From the NCBI RefSeq assembly GCF_004345855.1, contig NZ_SLXN01000001.1:682001-746000 (forward strand): a DNA stretch of 64,000 bases, read 5' to 3'. The stretch is from Sphingomonas sp. BK235 (lineage in GTDB: Bacteria; Pseudomonadota; Alphaproteobacteria; Sphingomonadales; Sphingomonadaceae). The position numbers and the translations under genes are program-made. The notes beneath the pieces were generated by a model. The model saw only the letters and a list, made by a program, of their open reading frames with translations, was not told where the DNA came from and made no database searches. Below, one piece after another: positions 52,408-61,577 of the stretch (position 1 is the first letter of the stretch; the number at the start of each line of letters is the position of its first letter).

Positions 52408-52782
52408 CGGACGGTCGCGGCGCGGTCCGGCGCGCCGCGACGCGGCGCCGGCAGCGCGTGCGCGGCGGGCCGGGAGCGCGGCGCGTCGGCGAAGCTGGGT
52501 GACGAGGACGATCGCGGTCGGCCAGAGCAGCGTGAGCAGGATGTCGCTGGCGGTGTCGCGAATTGTCCATCCCGGCGACTGGGCGAGCCAGTCGAGCGCC
52601 TCGTTGACCAACTCGGCGGCGATCACTGCCTGAAGGGCGCGGCTGGTGCTGCGTCGTCCGGTCGCGAGCAGGCGCACGAGCAGGAAGATGCCGAGGCCGG
52701 CATGGACGTGGAGCAGCGGGGCCGGTCCGGCCACCTGCACCAGCTGGTCGATCCCTTCCTTGTAGACGCGCGCGAATTCCAT
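52297..52782 (-). CDS. small membrane protein (hypothetical)
   Basis: 161 residues with three hydrophobic segments: LLHVHAGLGIFLLVRLLAT, AVIAAELVNEALDWLA and SDILLTLLWPTAIVLVTQL. The topology and the E/D in the second helix recall VanZ-like proteins, but I cannot assign the family. The last ~50 residues are basic and proline/arginine-rich and lie opposite the GH26-like gene (110-base convergent overlap). They may be non-conserved. Confidence 0.6.
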   Translation of the reverse strand: MEFARVYKEGIDQLVQVAGPAPLLHVHAGLGIFLLVRLLATGRRSTSRALQAVIAAELVNEALDWLAQSPGWTIRDTASDILLTLLWPTAIVLVTQLRRRAALPARRARAAGAASRRAGPRRDRPSAAERRTIDARDSRQMAVGQPRVDPAVGAVPVIVVG

Positions 52783-52843
52783 TCCACCGGGATAGCAAAG
52801 CGCGGGTTACCAGATCGCTACGCCGGGAAGAGGAGACGGCGCG

Positions 52844-53035
52844 TCAGTCCGCGCGTGAGCCGAGCCGATCACCGTCGTCGGTCGTGCGCGTCGCGCGATG
52901 GATGCCGTGCGCGGCGAACCCGCGCAGCCACTGCTGGCGTTCGGTCGCCATCAGCGATGAGCTGTACGGGCAGTCGCTGGGCGTCGTGCCGGCCACGCCT
53001 GCGCAGGTCAGCCCCTCGTTATATGGGTTCTGCAT
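52844..53035 (-). CDS. Rmf/CrpP-like small protein
   Basis: A 63-residue protein resembling the ribosome modulation factor / CrpP fold: NPYNEGLTCAGVAGTTPSDCPY then RQQWLRGFAAHG, a pattern similar to the conserved C-P-Y and W-L-x-G-W of that group. Rmf dimerises ribosomes in stationary phase; CrpP homologues have been debated. A GGAAAGG lies before the ATG at 53035. Function here is inferred from pattern only. Confidence 0.65.
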   Translation of the reverse strand: MQNPYNEGLTCAGVAGTTPSDCPYSSSLMATERQQWLRGFAAHGIHRATRTTDDGDRLGSRAD

Positions 53036-53259
53036 GCCGTGCCTTTCCGGGACTCGCTAGGTGAAGTGAGGGGCCGGACCGAGGGAACCAACGCGCGTCC
53101 TTGATCCAGGTTGCGCCATACCGCTGAATTTGGAAGCCTTTTCAAGCTAATGCGCATCAGCCTCGAATCGGTCCTTCGTGGCGGGTCAGAGCTGCGCCGC
53201 CGTGACGAGCTCCTCGCGTAAGCAGCGTTCTCGGTGTGTGGGAGCGCGGACGAGGCAGT

Positions 53260-53490
53260 TCAGGCCACCTTCTGTACGCTGAGCGTGACGCGGAACCGCT
53301 CCGCACGCCCGGTCACCTCGTGGCGCACCTCACAGTCGACCGCCCCCTGTTGGAAGCGGTCGCCCTCGGCGAGCAGCATCGACGTCGCGGTCGACACGGC
53401 GGCGCGCCGCGCCTCGGCCCGGCTGTCATGTCGCTCGACCGAGACATTGGCCATCCCGGCGCCCGAATAGGTGATGGCGAAACGTGGCAT
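53260..53490 (-). CDS. small conserved protein, possibly DUF6894-like
   Basis: 76 residues (MPRFAITYSGAGMANVSVER). The MPRF start and the conserved DSRAEARRAAVSTAT stretch suggest the DUF6894-type small beta-alpha proteins of alphaproteobacteria, but this is a weak match. No obvious ribosome binding site. Function unknown. Confidence 0.5.
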   Translation of the reverse strand: MPRFAITYSGAGMANVSVERHDSRAEARRAAVSTATSMLLAEGDRFQQGAVDCEVRHEVTGRAERFRVTLSVQKVA

Positions 53491-53777
53491 GCAGCGGTTG
53501 GTAGCGGCGCTTGGTTAACGCATGTCAAACGATCTGGCCGCGACGAACCTTTCGCGACGAGCGCGTGGCCGGGGGTGCGTGGACGAAGCTCCGTCATCCC
53601 ACACGACGTGATCGCTGTGCGGAGATCGACGCGCCCCACGATTTTTTTCCACCCGTCGGCGCGGTCGACGCCTTCCTCTTCCTACCATGGGCTCAGTTCG
53701 AGTGAGCACCTCCCGATCCGGCAGCGCGTGGGCGCGGGGCCGGCGACGAAGGGAGGGCCGAGAGGGGATGACGGGTC

Positions 53778-56138
53778 ATGGCAGACGATTCATTGCACGA
53801 CCTCGGCGGCGACGCGACTGGAGGCTGGCACGCGACGCCTCCGATCGCGCGCCGTGGCGTGGTTGTCGCTGGTCTGGGCATCCTCTCGAGCGCCAGCCTT
53901 GCCGCGCTGTTCCGCGGAGCGCGCGACGGCGACGGTGGCAGCGCCCGCGGCGAGGCGAGGACTGGCGCCGAGCGGCGACCGCTGGGGGCGGGCTCGGTGT
54001 CTTCCGACGAGGTAGCGGGTGTGGCGCCGATCCTGCCGCTACTGCCGGGCGCCGCCGCCGACGCCTTCGTGCGGCTGATGGCCTATGATCCGGCAGCCGA
54101 TCCGGACGCGGCCTATTTCCGCTCGACCGTGCCGCTCGCGCCGCGGATCGCGCCGTTTGCCGCGACACAGGCGCACCCGCGGCTCGACCCGCGCGCCGGC
54201 GCCGCGACGCTGGCCACCACCAACCGCACGATCGCGCCCGACGCGCCCGACGTCTGGCGCGCGGTGCGACACGCGACCACCCCGGCGGGCGGTGTCCAGG
54301 TCGCGCGGCGGCTCGGCGTCCACGACATCGTGGTGCAATGGGGCGGCACCGGCATTGTCCCCAACCCGGCGCTGACCGACGCGGCGCATCGCAACGGCGC
54401 GCTCTGCCTCGGGACGATCTGGCAGCCCGACGCGCGGCTGTTCGACGGCAGCGTGGTGCCGGTCGAGCGCGTCGCGGAGAAGCTGGTCGCGCTGGCGCAT
54501 TATTTCGGGTTCGACGGCTATTTCGTCAATCACGAGCTCGGCTCGGCGCAGGCCAAGGCGCAGGTGGCGGGGCTGATGGCGGCGATGCACGCCGCGGCGC
54601 GGCGCGCGCGCGTCGCGCCGTTCCACCTCCAGCATTACGACGGGCACGGCGACCTCAGGGACCTGTTCGCGCCCGACGCGAGCGGCGCCCCCGCCGCCGA
54701 CAGCGTGATGATCGACCAGGGCTGGAGCGGCTATAACGGACCGGGCGGCTGCTGCACCAGCTGGCCCGCCGACCCGGTGACGCTCGCGGCGGGCGCGAGC
54801 GCCTTCCAGCGCGCGCCCGAGGACGTCTTCTTCGGGCTGCAGCTCTATCCGGGCCCGGGGTTCATCGGCGCCGCGGCGCCGCGCGTGATCAGCCCGGACG
54901 GGGGCACCGCACGCGGCGGCGGGCTCCAGCTCTACTCGGTCGACGACGGCTGCCTCAATCTATGGCGGGCGCGCCAGGCCGGGCGCGGCGCCGCCTTCCT
55001 CGACGCGGCCGCCGACGTCGCGACGATCGAGCGGCTGGTCTACAGCGGCCAGACGCAGAACCCGGCGCTGTCGAACGCGCCGAGCGCCGCGCAGCAGGCG
55101 GTGTACGACAGCGGCCGGCTCAGCTGGGGCGACACGACCTTCTACCGCCTGTCCGAATGGGCGACGACCGACGGCACGCTCGCACGCTTCCGTCCCGACC
55201 AGGCCGATTTGCCGATCACCTATGGCGTGGCAAATTTCATCGCCGAGCGCTCGGTGATCGGTGCGGCACCGTTCGCCACGCATTTCAACGAGGGTGAGGG
55301 GCGGGCCTTCTTCGTCGAGGGGCGGCGCGTCGGCGAGGCCGCCTGGTTCAACCTCGGCATCCAGGACGTGCTGCCGACGTGGCAATGGTGGCGCGCCCCG
55401 TTCGACGGGCTGACCGACCGCGCCGCGGAGGCGCCCGGTCTGCTCCCCGGTCTGCTCGACGTCGGCCTCGATCAGGTGATCGCCTATGACGGCGGCTCGT
55501 CGCTGCGCGTGCACGGCCTGCTCGGCGCCGGCGCGGCGACGCGGGTCCATCTGTTCAAGACCGACATCGCGGTGGCAGGCGCGACCGCGGTCGAGCTCGT
55601 GACGCTCGCCCGCGCGGCGGACCGCGCGCGCACCCGGCTCGGCCTGATCTTCGCCGACCGGCCCGACCAGCCGGAGTGGCTGCCGCTGCCACCGGGCTGG
55701 CCCGCCGCGGGCGAGGGCGGCTGGACGCTCAGCCGGCTCGCGCTCGGCCGCTTCTCCGGCCGCCGCGTCGCCAGCATCCTGCTCGGGTTCGAGCCCGGCG
55801 ACGACGTCGCCGCGCCGTTCGACCTGCGCGTCGGGCGCTTCGCGGTCACCGGCCAGGACTACGTCTCGCTCGCGCCGCCGCGCGGGCTGCGGCTCGATCG
55901 CCGCGTCACCGACGCCGCGACCGGGGCGATCGGGCTCGGGCTGCGCTGGGAGGACGACGGCCGCTTCGACGTCTTCCGCGTCGACGCGCAGGGCGGCGCG
56001 CGCCGCTGGCTCGGGCGCATCGACGGCCGGTGCTTCTACGCGCCCGCCGCGCTGCCGGCGGGGACCGCGTCGGCGATCATCGAGGTGCAGGCGATCGGCG
56101 GCGGCCGGCGCGGCGGCGCGGCGCGGCTCCGCGTCTGA
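53778..56138 (+). CDS. GH85 endo-beta-N-acetylglucosaminidase
   Basis: A 786-residue ENGase that cleaves the GlcNAc-GlcNAc core of N-glycans by substrate-assisted catalysis. ARRGVVVAGLGILSSASLAAL (24-45) is a signal or Tat-like anchor. The barrel has VHDIVVQWGGTGIVPNPALTDAAHRNGALCLGT and FGFDGYFVNHELG with the family N-x-E pair (N251, E253); DQGWSGYNGPGG and DVFFGLQLYPGP follow. Two C-terminal beta-sandwich regions complete the length. AGAGGGG lies before the ATG. It is followed by a TonB-dependent receptor 62 bases downstream. Confidence 0.88.
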   Translation: MADDSLHDLGGDATGGWHATPPIARRGVVVAGLGILSSASLAALFRGARDGDGGSARGEARTGAERRPLGAGSVSSDEVAGVAPILPLLPGAAADAFVRLMAYDPAADPDAAYFRSTVPLAPRIAPFAATQAHPRLDPRAGAATLATTNRTIAPDAPDVWRAVRHATTPAGGVQVARRLGVHDIVVQWGGTGIVPNPALTDAAHRNGALCLGTIWQPDARLFDGSVVPVERVAEKLVALAHYFGFDGYFVNHELGSAQAKAQVAGLMAAMHAAARRARVAPFHLQHYDGHGDLRDLFAPDASGAPAADSVMIDQGWSGYNGPGGCCTSWPADPVTLAAGASAFQRAPEDVFFGLQLYPGPGFIGAAAPRVISPDGGTARGGGLQLYSVDDGCLNLWRARQAGRGAAFLDAAADVATIERLVYSGQTQNPALSNAPSAAQQAVYDSGRLSWGDTTFYRLSEWATTDGTLARFRPDQADLPITYGVANFIAERSVIGAAPFATHFNEGEGRAFFVEGRRVGEAAWFNLGIQDVLPTWQWWRAPFDGLTDRAAEAPGLLPGLLDVGLDQVIAYDGGSSLRVHGLLGAGAATRVHLFKTDIAVAGATAVELVTLARAADRARTRLGLIFADRPDQPEWLPLPPGWPAAGEGGWTLSRLALGRFSGRRVASILLGFEPGDDVAAPFDLRVGRFAVTGQDYVSLAPPRGLRLDRRVTDAATGAIGLGLRWEDDGRFDVFRVDAQGGARRWLGRIDGRCFYAPAALPAGTASAIIEVQAIGGGRRGGAARLRV

Positions 56139-56200
56139 TCCGGGGGGATCGCGGCCCGACGCGCGCGCCGGGCCACCTATCAACGAGAGGGGAGACTACG

Positions 56201-59065
56201 ATGACCATCCTGCGGCGGCTCGCGCTTCTGGCGAGCGTTTCCACGCTGACCCTGCTGCCCGCCATGGCCGCGGCGCAGCAGCCCACCGCCCCGGCGGCGG
56301 ACAGCGCACCTCCCGCGCAAGACGACCAGGCCGCCGCGCAGGACATCGTCGTCACCGGCATCCGCGCCAGCCTCGCCTCGGCGCTCTCCGCCAAGCGGCT
56401 CGCCCCCAACGTGATCGACAGCATCTCCGCCGAGGACGCGGGCAAGTTCCCCGAGGTGAACGTCGCCGAATCGCTCCAGCGCGTGCCCGGCGTGCAGGTG
56501 GTGCGCGGCTTCGGCCTGGGGCAGCAGATCGCCGCGCGCGGGCTGGGGCCGGACTTCACCAACGTGCTGCTCGACGGGCGCACTTTGCCGTCCGACACCG
56601 GCGCCTGGTCGGCCGACGGCGGCGGGCGTGGGCGCAGCTTCAACTTCGACGTGCTGCCCGCGGACATGATCTCGCGCATCGACGTCAACAAGACGATGCT
56701 GCCCAGCCTGACCGAGGGCGGCATCGGCGCCACCGTCAACATCCTCACCCCGCGCCCGCTGACGATCGGGAAGAGCTATGGCGCGCTGTCGTTCAGCGGC
56801 ATGGCGGTGGAGCGCGCCCACACCGTCCGCCCCAATGTCAGCGGGCTGTATTCCTGGGTCAATCCGGCCAGGACCGTGGGCGTGCTGGTGTCGGGCTCCT
56901 ATGCCGACTTCCGCATGTCGGGGGATTATGCGCGCATCAACCAATGGGATTCCGCCGCCTTCCACGTCGTGCGCGGCGGTGCCGCCGCGCCGGTGGTCGC
57001 CTCGGAGCGGCTCAACGGCCCGCGGCAGGCGAGCTACGGCACCTATGACGGTGGCACGAAGCGCTATTTCGGCAGCGTCGCGGTCCAGGTCGCGCCGAGT
57101 GACCGGCTGACGCTGAGCGCCGACGGCTTCTACACGCGGCTCGACCAGAAGGTCGGCGACTCGATCGTCAACCTCGTGTTCGGCAACACGATCATCGACC
57201 CGACGGTGGATCGCGACGGCATCGTCACCGCGGGCACCTATCCCGGCCAGGCGTTCCTGAATGCCCCCGCGGTCGCCGCCGCGCTGGCGGGGAGCCAGGT
57301 GGCGCAGCCGCAGAACCTCTCGGTGATCCGCTCGCGCGACCGGCTCGCGGAGAGCTATGACCTCGGCCTCAACGCGGCGTGGCGGCCGAGCGACGCGCTG
57401 ACGATCACCGCCGACGTCTCCCACGGCCGCGCCACCGGCGACAAGCGCTTCGATCCCTATGTGCTGATCGGCAACTATGCCGCCAACGACGTCAGCTACG
57501 CGTTCAAGAACGGCAACCCGCAGATCGCGACCAGCGACACGGTGTTCACCGACCCCGCGCGGATCCGGCTCGGCTATTCGGGCAATTGGGGGCAGACGGT
57601 CGATGATCGCCTCACCGAGGCGCAGCTGGGCGCGCGCTGGCGCCCGGGCGGGTCGGTGATAAGCGCGATCAGCCTCGGCGCCGACTATCAGGACCGCACC
57701 AAGGGGCAGGACAATTACAGCTCGCGCTCCGATCCCTACGACACGCTGACCTTTCCGGTCGACCCGTCGCTGCTGCGGCCGATGACGCTGGGCGACGGCT
57801 TCCTGCGCGGCGCGGTCACGCCGCCGAGCCGCCAGTTCTTCGGCTATGATCCGCACCGGCTGATCGCGTGGCTGTCGCAGCCGGCGCAGCTCGACCGCCG
57901 CGGCCAGTATAGCAGCAGCTATCTGCCGACGCGCGCCGCCGATGGGACGACCAGCTGCACCGGCAATTGCGCGCTGATCGAGTCCGACCCGAAGATCCCG
58001 GGCGGCCCGCTCGCGCTGGTGTACGACCCGGGCGGCAGCTTCGCGACGCGCGAGCGGGTCGCCGCGGGCTATGCCGATGCGACGCTGGCGGCGGGCGCGC
58101 TGTCGGGTAACGTCGGCGCGCGCCTCGTCCACGTCGACACCGAGTCGCGCGGTTACGGCTCCACCGTCACCGCGATCACGCTGCCGGCGGGCGGCACCAA
58201 TTACGTGTTCACCTATTCGCCCGCCGGCCCGCAGGCGCGGGGCGCGCGCTATACCGCGGTGCTGCCCTCGGCGAACCTGAGCTACGAGATCACCCCCGAG
58301 CTGCTGCTGCGCGGCGCGGTGGGGCGGGCGCTGAGCCGCGCCGACCTCAACGACCTGCGCTACGGCGAGTCATGGGCCGGGCAGGCCGGGCGGCTGACGC
58401 TGGGGCTGGGCAACCCCGCGCTCAAGCCGCAGTTCGCGACCAACTACGACCTGTCGCTCGAATATTATCTGTCGAAGGTGAGCTACCTCTCGGTCGCCGG
58501 CTTCCGCAAGGATCTCTCCGACCTGTTCCAGTCGCGCACGATCGAGGCGACGCTGCCGCTCGCGCCCGAGCGCGTCTTCGTCACCCAGACGGTCAACCTG
58601 GCGCGCGGGCGGGTCGACGGCGTCGAGGTGGCGGCGCAATATACGCTGGACGAACGCTTTGGCTGGCTCTCCGGCCTGGGCGCCAGCGCCAATTACACGC
58701 ACGTCGACGCCAGGACGCGCGGTGCCGCCGGCGCGTGCGGCTTCACCGGCATCTCGCCCGATTCGTACAATGCCAGCGGCTTCTACGATAACGGTCGGCT
58801 CGAACTGCGCGCCTCGTACAATTGGCGCTCGCGCTGGACGATGGCGTGCGACTGGGGCGGGGCGGGGGTCGACCAGATTCACGCCGCTTATGGCCAAGTC
58901 GATCTCGCGCTTCGGTTCAACTTCAACGCGACGCTACAGCTGTTCGCCGACGTCACCAACCTGACCGACGCGGACAATCTGATCTACGGCGGGGTGAAAT
59001 CGCGCTTCATCGACCGCGGCATCAATTATCGCCGCGTCAATGCCGGAGCGCGCTTGCGTTTCTGA
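56201..59065 (+). CDS. TonB-dependent receptor (carbohydrate type), copy 2
   Basis: A 954-residue outer-membrane transporter: signal peptide LALLASVSTLTLLPAMAAA, then DIVVTGIRASLASALSAKR, the plug (SISAEDAGKFPEVNVAESLQRVPGVQVVRGFGLGQQIAARG), and a barrel ending in NAGARLRF. It is close in organisation to the receptor at 40341 but clearly distinct in sequence. GAGAGGGG precedes the ATG at 56201. It lies downstream of GH85 in the same orientation, and the pair probably handles released oligosaccharide. Confidence 0.92.
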   Translation: MTILRRLALLASVSTLTLLPAMAAAQQPTAPAADSAPPAQDDQAAAQDIVVTGIRASLASALSAKRLAPNVIDSISAEDAGKFPEVNVAESLQRVPGVQVVRGFGLGQQIAARGLGPDFTNVLLDGRTLPSDTGAWSADGGGRGRSFNFDVLPADMISRIDVNKTMLPSLTEGGIGATVNILTPRPLTIGKSYGALSFSGMAVERAHTVRPNVSGLYSWVNPARTVGVLVSGSYADFRMSGDYARINQWDSAAFHVVRGGAAAPVVASERLNGPRQASYGTYDGGTKRYFGSVAVQVAPSDRLTLSADGFYTRLDQKVGDSIVNLVFGNTIIDPTVDRDGIVTAGTYPGQAFLNAPAVAAALAGSQVAQPQNLSVIRSRDRLAESYDLGLNAAWRPSDALTITADVSHGRATGDKRFDPYVLIGNYAANDVSYAFKNGNPQIATSDTVFTDPARIRLGYSGNWGQTVDDRLTEAQLGARWRPGGSVISAISLGADYQDRTKGQDNYSSRSDPYDTLTFPVDPSLLRPMTLGDGFLRGAVTPPSRQFFGYDPHRLIAWLSQPAQLDRRGQYSSSYLPTRAADGTTSCTGNCALIESDPKIPGGPLALVYDPGGSFATRERVAAGYADATLAAGALSGNVGARLVHVDTESRGYGSTVTAITLPAGGTNYVFTYSPAGPQARGARYTAVLPSANLSYEITPELLLRGAVGRALSRADLNDLRYGESWAGQAGRLTLGLGNPALKPQFATNYDLSLEYYLSKVSYLSVAGFRKDLSDLFQSRTIEATLPLAPERVFVTQTVNLARGRVDGVEVAAQYTLDERFGWLSGLGASANYTHVDARTRGAAGACGFTGISPDSYNASGFYDNGRLELRASYNWRSRWTMACDWGGAGVDQIHAAYGQVDLALRFNFNATLQLFADVTNLTDADNLIYGGVKSRFIDRGINYRRVNAGARLRF

Positions 59066-59262
59066 CGGTCAGGCGCCGGCGCCGAACAATGTGCTGGCGC
59101 CCGTCTCCGCGAGACGGGCCGCTTCTCTCGCGTCGCCGGCGCGACAACTCCCTTCGTGCTGGCCGGCAGCGCGGCGGCGTCTCTGGTCACTGGACTGCGT
59201 CGCCAAGTTCGCCGATCAGGGTCGGCGTCACGGGTGGTGGCGGTCGAGAGAAAAGAGGGCGG

Positions 59263-59335
59263 TGCCGGTTGCAGGGATCGAACCCGCGACCTTCGGTTTA
59301 CAAAACCGCTGCTCTACCAGCTGAGCTAAACCGGC
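59263..59335 (-). tRNA. tRNA-Thr(TGT)
   Basis: On the minus strand, a full cloverleaf can be drawn: acceptor GCCGGTT/AACCGGC, D arm GCTCAGCTGGTAGAGC, anticodon loop with TGT after GCGGT, and T arm GCGGGTTCGATCCCTGC. Discriminator is A; the terminal CCA is not encoded (ACCG). The anticodon TGT reads threonine ACA codons. Confidence 0.93.
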
Positions 59336-59355
59336 GTGTCGGCGGCCCTCATGCG

Positions 59356-60219
59356 TCACGCGACGCCGAAGGTCCAGCCCTCCGTCCGCGCCACCAGCGG
59401 CGTCAGCCCGCGCGGCCGCCATAGCCGGTCATGCCCCACGCGCGTGCGCAGCCAGGCGGCGGTGACCAACGCGTCGGTGGCGTGATCGTCGTAGCGCGTC
59501 AGCGGGCGGTGCGGCGCGCTGCCCAGCGCGGCCAGCGCGGCATCCAGCGCCGCGGCGTCGCGCACCTTGCTGCGGCCGCGCGGCACCCCCGCGTCGCGCG
59601 CCGCGATCGCGGTATAGATCTCGACCACCAGCGCGCCGCGCGCCGGCACCGGGTCGAACGGCCAGATCGCGACCTGCCCGTCGAGCCGGTGAAGCAGCCG
59701 CATCCCCGCGAAGCTCGCCTTGGCGACCTGCGCCGCCCCGATCGCATCATAGACGGTGGAGGGCTTGGTGGTGCCGTCATGCGCCACCTCGCACACGCGC
59801 CAATGAAGGAAGTCGCGCTTCGCCCCGTCGGCCGCGCCCAGGTAGAAATGGCGCCCGCGGCGGGCTTCGAGGAAGGAGGCGGCGCCGAGGTCCGCGTCGG
59901 GGCTGGCGGCATCGACGTAGCGCCACAGCGCGCGCGCGTCGGGCGTGTCGGTCTCGCCGGGCAGATGCGCGCCGCGCGCGACGAACGGCGCGGCGAAGCT
60001 GAAGTCGAAGCCCACCAGCATCGCGCGATCGCGGCGGGCCATCAGCCAGTCGAGGACCTCCGCGCGCGACCAGCCGCGCGGCGGCGGCGCGACAAGTTCT
60101 GGCGCGCCGACACCCGCGTCGCAGCGCGCGACCGCGATCCCGCGGTGCCGGTCGCCGCGTGCACCCGACCAGTCGATCGCCACGAACTCGGTGAAGCGGC
60201 CGGGCGGCGGCGCGCTCAC
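59356..60219 (-). CDS. RNase H-fold protein (DUF429-like)
   Basis: A 287-residue cytosolic protein. The first strand FVAIDWSGARGD with an aspartate, a central LVVEIYTAIAARDAG with a glutamate, and RYDDHATDALVTAAWLR with terminal aspartates suggest a metal-binding RNase H-like nuclease of the DUF429 kind. The family match is uncertain. The start is GTG overlapping the stop of the serine hydrolase gene (GTGA), implying translational coupling. It is transcribed together with the hydrolase and rarA. Confidence 0.65.
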   Translation of the reverse strand: MSAPPPGRFTEFVAIDWSGARGDRHRGIAVARCDAGVGAPELVAPPPRGWSRAEVLDWLMARRDRAMLVGFDFSFAAPFVARGAHLPGETDTPDARALWRYVDAASPDADLGAASFLEARRGRHFYLGAADGAKRDFLHWRVCEVAHDGTTKPSTVYDAIGAAQVAKASFAGMRLLHRLDGQVAIWPFDPVPARGALVVEIYTAIAARDAGVPRGRSKVRDAAALDAALAALGSAPHRPLTRYDDHATDALVTAAWLRTRVGHDRLWRPRGLTPLVARTEGWTFGVA

Positions 60220-61577
60220 CGGGCCGCGATCACGTCCGCGGTGAAGCGCGCGACGTCGAAGCGTGCGCCGGTCGGATCCTCGCCGCGGCGCACCACCACC
60301 AGCCGTTCCGATGGCACGACCATGACATATTGGCCGCGATTGCCCTGCGCCGAATAGCTTCCCGCGGGCAGACCCTGCGCCGGCCCGAACAGCCAGATCG
60401 ACGCGCCATAGCCCTCGTCGCGCTCGGGCTGGGGCGCGCGCGCGGTCGTCATGTAGCGCATCCAGCCCGCGGGCAGCAGCCTTCGCCCCTGCCACATGCC
60501 GTCCTGCAACCAGAATTGCCCCAGCCGGGCGAGGTCGCGCGCGGTGGTCCACACCGCGCTGGAGAGGAGGTAGTTACCCTGCCAGTCGGACTCCGCGACG
60601 GTGTGTCGCATTCCCAGCGGCGCGAACAGCCGCCCCGGCAAGGCGCGGTAGCGCGCCTCGCCCAGCGCAGCGCGCAACGCCCGCGTCGCGAGCAGGATGT
60701 CGTTGTTGGCGTACCGGAAGAAGGTGCCGGGCCGCGACGAGAGCGGCCAACCGGTGGCCTGTTCGGTCACCGCGGTGCCGCCGAAATAGAGCGCGTCGGT
60801 ACGGTTGCCCGGAGTGTCGCTGTGCAGCCCCGAACTCATCCGCAGCAGTTGGTCGAGCGTCACGCGCGCGCGCGGGTCGCCCGGTCGCCGCCACTCGGGG
60901 ATCGCGGCAGGGCGCGACGGATCGACGCCGCTCAGTCCCACGAGCGTGCCGGTGATGCTCTTCGCCACCGACCAGGTACGATTGGGAACGTAGGGGCCGA
61001 AGCCGTCGCGATAGCGCTCCGCCACCACCTTGCCGTCGCGCAGGACGACGACCCCGACCGTCTCGGTCCGATGGCCGAATCCGCCCTCGAAGGCACGCGC
61101 GACCACGCCCGCGAGCGCGGCGCCGGGGCGGGGCGCGATGCCGGCGTCTCCCATGGGCCAGCGGCGCGGGTCGGGACCCAGCGCGCGGGGCGCGGCCCCC
61201 GCGGGCGGGCGCGAGACCGGCTCGGCACCGATCGGCGCGAGCGTGCAGCCCGCACCCGCTGCCCAGGTCGCTCTGCGCGGCGGCAGCGCGCGATCGAAGC
61301 TGACGCTGACACCGCGGCCGACCCGATCGACCCGCGCCGCGAGCGTCGGAACGATCGCGTCATATTCGGGGTAGATGCCGCGCAGCTCGAGCGCTTCGAC
61401 CTGGCGCTCGCGGCGCCCCGCCGTGAACAGGCCGTCGCACAGGAAATAGGCCTTGTACCCCGCCGCGATCGCGCGCGCATAGCGTTGGTGATCGCCCGCG
61501 CGCACCGCCGGCGGCGACTGTGCCGCGGCGGGCGCGGCGAGCAGCAGGAACGGGACGAGCCTAATCGCGGTGCGCAT
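60216..61577 (-). CDS. secreted serine hydrolase (class C beta-lactamase fold)
   Basis: A 453-residue protein: signal peptide MRTAIRLVPFLLLAAPAAAQ, an N-terminal region of unknown use, then a class C beta-lactamase/PBP-like domain with S203-V-A-K206 in TWSVAKSITG, YANND and LDQLLRMSSGL. It likely acts as an esterase or peptidase, as in many proteins of this family. The first codons overlap the rarA stop (17 bases), and its own stop overlaps the DUF429-like gene. ATG at 61577 gives a proper signal peptide. Confidence 0.88.
   Translation of the reverse strand: MRTAIRLVPFLLLAAPAAAQSPPAVRAGDHQRYARAIAAGYKAYFLCDGLFTAGRRERQVEALELRGIYPEYDAIVPTLAARVDRVGRGVSVSFDRALPPRRATWAAGAGCTLAPIGAEPVSRPPAGAAPRALGPDPRRWPMGDAGIAPRPGAALAGVVARAFEGGFGHRTETVGVVVLRDGKVVAERYRDGFGPYVPNRTWSVAKSITGTLVGLSGVDPSRPAAIPEWRRPGDPRARVTLDQLLRMSSGLHSDTPGNRTDALYFGGTAVTEQATGWPLSSRPGTFFRYANNDILLATRALRAALGEARYRALPGRLFAPLGMRHTVAESDWQGNYLLSSAVWTTARDLARLGQFWLQDGMWQGRRLLPAGWMRYMTTARAPQPERDEGYGASIWLFGPAQGLPAGSYSAQGNRGQYVMVVPSERLVVVRRGEDPTGARFDVARFTADVIAAR

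Noticed and set aside
53499..53510. TGGTAGCGGCGC half-site before GH85
   Set aside because: Only one half resembles the LacI box at 27879; no dyad symmetry and far from the GH85 start.
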